Below, piece after piece: positions 32,304-36,049 of a DNA stretch of 36,049 nt (position 1 is the first letter of the stretch; the number at the start of each line of letters is the position of its first letter). This DNA is from Parashewanella hymeniacidonis (GTDB lineage Bacteria; Pseudomonadota; Gammaproteobacteria; Enterobacterales; Shewanellaceae): assembly GCF_016900895.1 (NCBI RefSeq), contig NZ_JAFEUN010000043.1:1-36049 (forward strand), in the 5' to 3' direction. The translations under genes were made by a program, and so were the position numbers. The notes below the pieces were generated by a model. The model was given only the letters and a program-made list of their open reading frames with translations, ran no database searches and was not told the origin of the DNA.

Positions 32304-34263
32304 GGTGTGGTTCCTTAATGGGGTGGGCGTTTTGATTTTGGTTCTGGTTTTGAATATGGGGTTTCTGGGGCTTCAAAAAAAAATGCTCAAGTTTTTGCAT
32401 CACTTTATCCATAAATTGCTTTTGTGCTTCGGGTTGCAGGGCTTTGCAAAATTCTTGTGCGGCTTGAACGGCTGATTGTTTGTTAATGGGTTGAGTGGCT
32501 TGCGCTATCTCGTTCATCGTTTCAGGTGGCTTTTGTGATTGCGCTGGTGGCTGCTCCGTTTTAACTGATGCATTAGTTCTCGCCTGTAATGCTTTAAGTT
32601 GTTTGATGTCTTCTTTGTCTGGGCGATAGCCTTTTACGGCCATATTCTGCATTGAAGCTTGCAGCCATGCTTGGCGTTTAAAGGATTTGTTGCCTGTCAG
32701 TTTGATGGATTGCCAATGGCGCTGTTTGGCGATACTGAGTAAATCACCAATTACTATTGCATGACTGAGTTTGGTTTGCAGCTTGCTGCCTTTATCAACA
32801 AAAGCCAAACAATTGGGACAGCTACTGAAGTAGTATTTGTTGTCTATGGCAAGGTAATTTTTCCCAATTCTGTCAGGTAAAGTTGTTAACTTTGACTTTG
32901 ATTGAGTTACTGATGGCTTAGTGACGATTGATTCACTATCTTTAGTGCTTTTTTCGTCATTATCGGCATCACGTTGAACCAGTTTTGCCAATGGTGAAAG
33001 TTGCTTATTCAACTGTGAATTAGCTGGTTTGTGTTTACTGGATTCAGGTTGTGAGTAAACGACAGGCTCAATGCTATTAAATTGTATTTTCGTGGATTTG
33101 TTTTTGAGGTTTGGCCAGCAATGTTCAATATGATCTTCTATTTGTTTTCGTACTAAGCTCAGGCCGCTGCTCATGGCAAGATCGTTAAAGTCGGTCATGC
33201 CAGCTTCAATTTGATCTCGAATAAAGCGGGGCGTTAACCAATGACCGTTGGTGAGAGTGGCTGATTCTCTGGCTTTCTCGACGCCTTTGTTCACTTTGTT
33301 GTTGCGGTCATCATCGGCTAAAAATAAGTGTTGGCCGTCGGGATAATGCGCTTTAAGTTTTTCAGCGACCTTGGGCATATTGCCAGCATCGACAGTCATC
33401 ACTACACTGCGATTGGTGGCTTCGGCAATACTTGCAGCCGTGGCATAGCCTTCTGCATACAAAATTGGCTCTCCATTTTTAAGTGGTTTATACCCGACAA
33501 CAAAGAAGTGTCCTGTTTTTTGAGCGCCTTTCTTAAGGCATTTAAAGCCGTTAGGACTGATGCGCTGCAGCGAATGCAGTTTGTGGTTTTCTTCCATCAA
33601 GGGGATCACCAAACGGCCTTTTTTATCCAGCTTCACATCAGGGAAGGGAATGGTGACTTTTCGCTTCAAATATGGATGGTTGATATTGGCTTCAGGCATC
33701 AGCTGAAACGCTTGACTGCAACGGTTCGCATAATGTTGATAGCGTTTGGCCGCAGTGATCTCTCGCAAGGTGCGACGATTAGCTTGGTGCGCTTTGATGT
33801 GTAATTTAGCCAGTGGATCACTATGAGCAAAACTGGCCGACCACTTTTGAGGCTCACTGTGGTTCCGATGATCTTGATACCAGCCTGCAGGATGACCGTC
33901 ACCATAAGCGCAATACACGCCTGTTTTCTGGCCTCGTTTATCATCAAGGGTAGCAACTCGATGTTTTTGGCCATCAAACAGTGGTGGCTCTGGCAATACA
34001 AAGCCTGATGACTCCAGCACCTGAGTAAATTCTATGGTTGGATCTTGATGCGTCGGCGTTTGAAATAAATTGGGATTGGGCAACCAAGGTTCTACTTTGT
34101 TCAGTGGTGCGCCTGTTTTCGCAAACCATAAGCCTAAATCTGCATCAAAGCTCAGGGCGTTACTACCATTGGGCAATTGGCCAATGGCTTTTCTGGCTTG
34201 CTCCCGCTTTTCATAGGGAATGGCGAGAAAGGTTTGTTGTTCAAGAACGGCTTCATCATTCAT
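32281..34263 (-). CDS. TraC-like primase with DUF5710 and Toprim domains
   Basis: A 660-residue protein. The N-terminal DUF5710-like module (LAIPYEKREQARKAIGQLP...LWFAKTGAPL) is followed by a middle domain (GDGHPAGWYQDHR) and a Toprim fold (EPILYAEGYATAASIAEA, then FLADDDRNNKVNKG). This is the layout of plasmid TraC-type primases transferred during conjugation. The C-terminus is lysine- and glutamine-rich (QNQNQNQN). It overlaps the traG remnant by 4 bases upstream (ATGA) and the small acidic gene downstream. No defect is seen in it. Confidence 0.75.
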   Translation of the reverse strand: MNDEAVLEQQTFLAIPYEKREQARKAIGQLPNGSNALSFDADLGLWFAKTGAPLNKVEPWLPNPNLFQTPTHQDPTIEFTQVLESSGFVLPEPPLFDGQKHRVATLDDKRGQKTGVYCAYGDGHPAGWYQDHRNHSEPQKWSASFAHSDPLAKLHIKAHQANRRTLREITAAKRYQHYANRCSQAFQLMPEANINHPYLKRKVTIPFPDVKLDKKGRLVIPLMEENHKLHSLQRISPNGFKCLKKGAQKTGHFFVVGYKPLKNGEPILYAEGYATAASIAEATNRSVVMTVDAGNMPKVAEKLKAHYPDGQHLFLADDDRNNKVNKGVEKARESATLTNGHWLTPRFIRDQIEAGMTDFNDLAMSSGLSLVRKQIEDHIEHCWPNLKNKSTKIQFNSIEPVVYSQPESSKHKPANSQLNKQLSPLAKLVQRDADNDEKSTKDSESIVTKPSVTQSKSKLTTLPDRIGKNYLAIDNKYYFSSCPNCLAFVDKGSKLQTKLSHAIVIGDLLSIAKQRHWQSIKLTGNKSFKRQAWLQASMQNMAVKGYRPDKEDIKQLKALQARTNASVKTEQPPAQSQKPPETMNEIAQATQPINKQSAVQAAQEFCKALQPEAQKQFMDKVMQKLEHFFLKPQKPHIQNQNQNQNAHPIKEPHHDRQLEH

Positions 34264-35817
34264 ACGCCATCTCCTTTAGGCAGAGTATTGAGGTATTCAT
34301 GCACCATTGAATTGATTTGCTCCTCTTCGATGGCATTAGGATTTTGTGGTTTGGTTGGTGGATTTTTCGTTGGCTGAACCTGTTGATTGCTTGACGTAAC
34401 TTGTGGCTTTGATGGTGTTGTTTCACTGTCTTCAGTAACCACTTTAATCGGTGCAATTGGCGCAGTTTTACTGGTGTTCACTACCACTTTTGGAATGTGT
34501 GGCAGCTGCCAGAGCTGCTGCGTTTGACTGTTACCTCGTTGCACTAAGGCTTTGTCTTGATACCAGCGGATTTTACGGCACTTTACGGGCGGGCAGTTTT
34601 CGATAAGCAATATCGCTTTATCCATGCCGAGACGCATAATTTCTTGCGGTAACATTAAAGCTCGGCTGTGATCACTGATGTTTTCACTTCTGCCACCACG
34701 TCCTGAAAGCTGTTTGCTGCGACTGCGGTGTTTGATAGTTTCAGTACCGAGACTTTCAGAGATTTCTCTGGCCACTTTGGGGCTTTTAGGCGCAAACACA
34801 ATTTGCAGTGCATGGTTTTCAATTAAGGTTTCGGCGCCATCGTGACCGTAGATTTCTCGTAATTGCGAAGGGGATTGAATAATGGTTAACAGCCGCAAGC
34901 CATAACCTGCGACGTAGCTGATCCCCTTGCTTAAAATATTGACCTTGCCGATGGCAGCGAACTCATCCATCAACAATAAAACTTAGTATTTAAGATGTAA
35001 CCATTCACCAGCCCCGTATTGACTTTTCAAATAAACAGTGAAACTTACTTGCGGGGTGGTACTTGTATCACAAAACAATGGCAAGCTTGTAGTTATAAAT
35101 GCCAATAAACGGGAGTTTGAGATTGTCAATACCCCTCTGGTGAATGCTTACTTTAAGATTGGCATTTTGCTCAGGCAGTTCACGGGTGTTTAAGTCGATC
35201 AGTTGCTGAAAAAACAAATTAATCAGTGGTGCTAGGCGTTGCAGATCGTCTGGTGTGACGCCGACATAAATCGAAAGTCGTTTGCTGCGCAGTTCCCGCA
35301 AATCAAAGTCGTTATTGGCAGTCACCGCATCAATCACAGGGTTGTAAAACAGCTCTAAGGCCGAAGTGAAACTTTTACGTATTGAACCACGGGTGCGTTC
35401 TGGTGTTTCTAAATACTCTTTGAGTGATGCATGGCACTGGTTCGAAAGTGGTGAGTGGCCGTTCATGCGATCATTAATCAATTCGATTAAATGGTTGTCA
35501 CCTTTGTTGAGCTGGCGCATGACTTCGCACATGGTAACGGGCTGTGGCGGTGTTTCTAGTAGATACAAGACTAATCCCAGCCATAAGGAACGAGCAGAGG
35601 CTTGCCAAATCGGTGACTCATTATTGATATTGGGAAACAACATCTGGCCAATCTTCTGAATGTCATTAATTCGAAAGCTTGGATCAGATGAAATATAATG
35701 CAGCGGATTCCAGCGGTGGCTTTGGTAGTCTCTTGGAGCGAGATTAAGCAAGAAACATTGCTGACCGTGGGCTTGGCGAAAGCCTGCGCTGATGTTCCAA
35801 TTTTCTTGTGGCTCATA
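34260..35817 (-). pseudogene. traG: TraG/VirD4-type coupling protein, broken by MITE, nonsense and IS
   Basis: Two frames make one gene. 35068-35817 gives PQENWNISAGFRQAHG...FDLRELRSKRLSIYVGVTPDDLQRLAPLINLFFQQLIDLNTRELPEQNANLK; 34260-34976 resumes at LLLMDEFAAIGKVNIL and runs to the C-terminus, with the Walker B LLLMDEF intact. Between them sits a 155-bp element (34997-35151) with an 8-bp duplication. Joining the flanks gives NLKY-TAA-VLLLMDEF, so a CAA to TAA change is also present. The membrane helices and the Walker A region are missing, replaced at the 5' side by IS-adjacent sequence. The coupling ATPase is not functional. Confidence 0.85.
34989..35159. mobile_element. 155-bp MITE with IS66-like ends and 8-bp target duplication
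   Basis: Element 34997-35151 with terminal inverted repeats of about 27 bp: the left end reads GTAACCATTCACCAG..GTATTGAC, the right end (reverse) GTAAGCATTCACCAG..GTATTGAC. Both are flanked by TTTAAGAT (34989-34996 and 35152-35159), an 8-bp target duplication. GTAAGC-type ends and 8-bp duplications are hallmarks of IS66. There is no open frame of note inside, so it is a non-autonomous MITE mobilised by an IS66 transposase elsewhere. It interrupts traG. Confidence 0.85.
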
Positions 35818-35878
35818 TCGTAATTCAAACTGCTCTGATAAACTTGCTTGAGCGTTTGCCTTTGAGATTCTTTTCAAA

Positions 35879-36049
35879 ATGGAAATTTTCAGCATAGTTA
35901 ACCTGATTAGCAACAAGAAATGCTACGAAATGCTACGAAAGGGTTCGTCAATTGAGGTGGAAAGAAGGCGTTACTTGTCCACACTGTGACTCTAAAACCA
36001 TTAAAAAGAATGGTCATGATATTACTCAAAAAGATTGTCAGCATTATCA
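35879..36049 (+). pseudogene. IS1595-like transposase N-terminus, frameshifted by a 10-bp tandem duplication
   Basis: From ATG 35879 the frame reads MEIFSIVNLISNKKCYE and then, because TGCTACGAAA is present twice in tandem (35921-35930 and 35931-35940), drops out of phase and stops after about 36 codons. Removing one copy gives CYERVRQLRWKEGVTCPHCD and SKTIKKNGHDITQKDC, a normal N-terminus with the LRWxxGxxCPxC zinc-ribbon start of IS1595-family transposases. The gene continues beyond the window. The left end of the IS must lie between the traG homology (35817) and 35879. Confidence 0.7.

Noticed and set aside
33328-33804. 158-codon plus-strand frame in the TraC-like gene
   Set aside because: It is antisense to the Toprim-coding region and has no independent support.
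1-36049. Search for tRNA, rRNA and CRISPR arrays
   Set aside because: No cloverleaf-like segment ending in the usual T-loop, no rRNA-like sequence, and no regularly spaced repeats of 25-37 bp with unique spacers were seen. The only tandem arrays are the 22-bp iterons and the 10-bp duplication.

Overview
The window looks like an accessory region of a marine gammaproteobacterium of the Shewanella/Colwellia/Pseudoalteromonas kind. The DNA is AT-rich, its protein families are typical of those genera, umuD carries an E. coli-type LexA box, and GTCATNCC-type palindromic repeats are present. This assignment is inference. No tRNA, rRNA, CRISPR array or integrase was found. Both edges cut through different IS1595-type insertion sequences, so the window may be a contig or island fragment bounded by repeats.

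Layout. 1-120 is the edge of an IS1595-family element. 646-3226 holds two nucleotidyltransferase-based toxin-antitoxin modules: MntA/HepT on the minus strand and AbiEi/AbiEii on the plus strand. 3237-4448 is a membrane-anchored DUF4124/zincin protein. 4561-8076 is a satellite-like replication/excision module on the minus strand: two paralogous HTH proteins, a primase (zinc finger plus Toprim) and a helicase joined only by a -1 frameshift at A AAA AAC, and an AlpA-like regulator. 8428-13883 is cargo and regulation: an MHS-type transporter with a LysR regulator, an unknown protein, an S24-type repressor lacking its catalytic serine, a PaiB-like flavoprotein, a GNAT acetyltransferase and a membrane protein broken by an in-frame TGA.

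14020-18345 is a mobilization region. Three tandem 22-bp iterons precede mobC and a short MOBP-type relaxase. After these come an outer-membrane beta-barrel gene and SOS-controlled umuDC, and then a second, decayed copy of the relaxase core, so the umuDC/porin cassette sits between direct repeats. 18422-29475 is mostly a defence island: a DUF1186/SEC-C protein, then a long minus-strand type I restriction-modification cluster (hsdM, hsdS, hsdR). A Septu-like ptuA-ptuB pair, a DUF6933-like gene and a YgjP-type metallopeptidase lie inside or behind that cluster.

29878-36049 resembles the rest of a conjugative or mobilizable backbone: an EexN-like lipoprotein, a tiny membrane protein, a frameshifted ardC antirestriction gene, a small acidic protein, a TraC-like primase, and a traG/virD4 coupling-protein gene. 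traG is broken by a 155-bp MITE with IS66-like ends and an 8-bp target duplication, by a nonsense codon, and by an IS1595-type element at its 5' side.

Taken together, the defence, toxin-antitoxin and SOS-polymerase cargo looks intact, while the transfer machinery (traG, ardC, relaxase C-terminus) is decaying. I read this as a formerly mobile element being domesticated as a defence island. Two lesions lie in short homopolymers (primase-helicase and ardC), so sequencing error has to be considered for those two.
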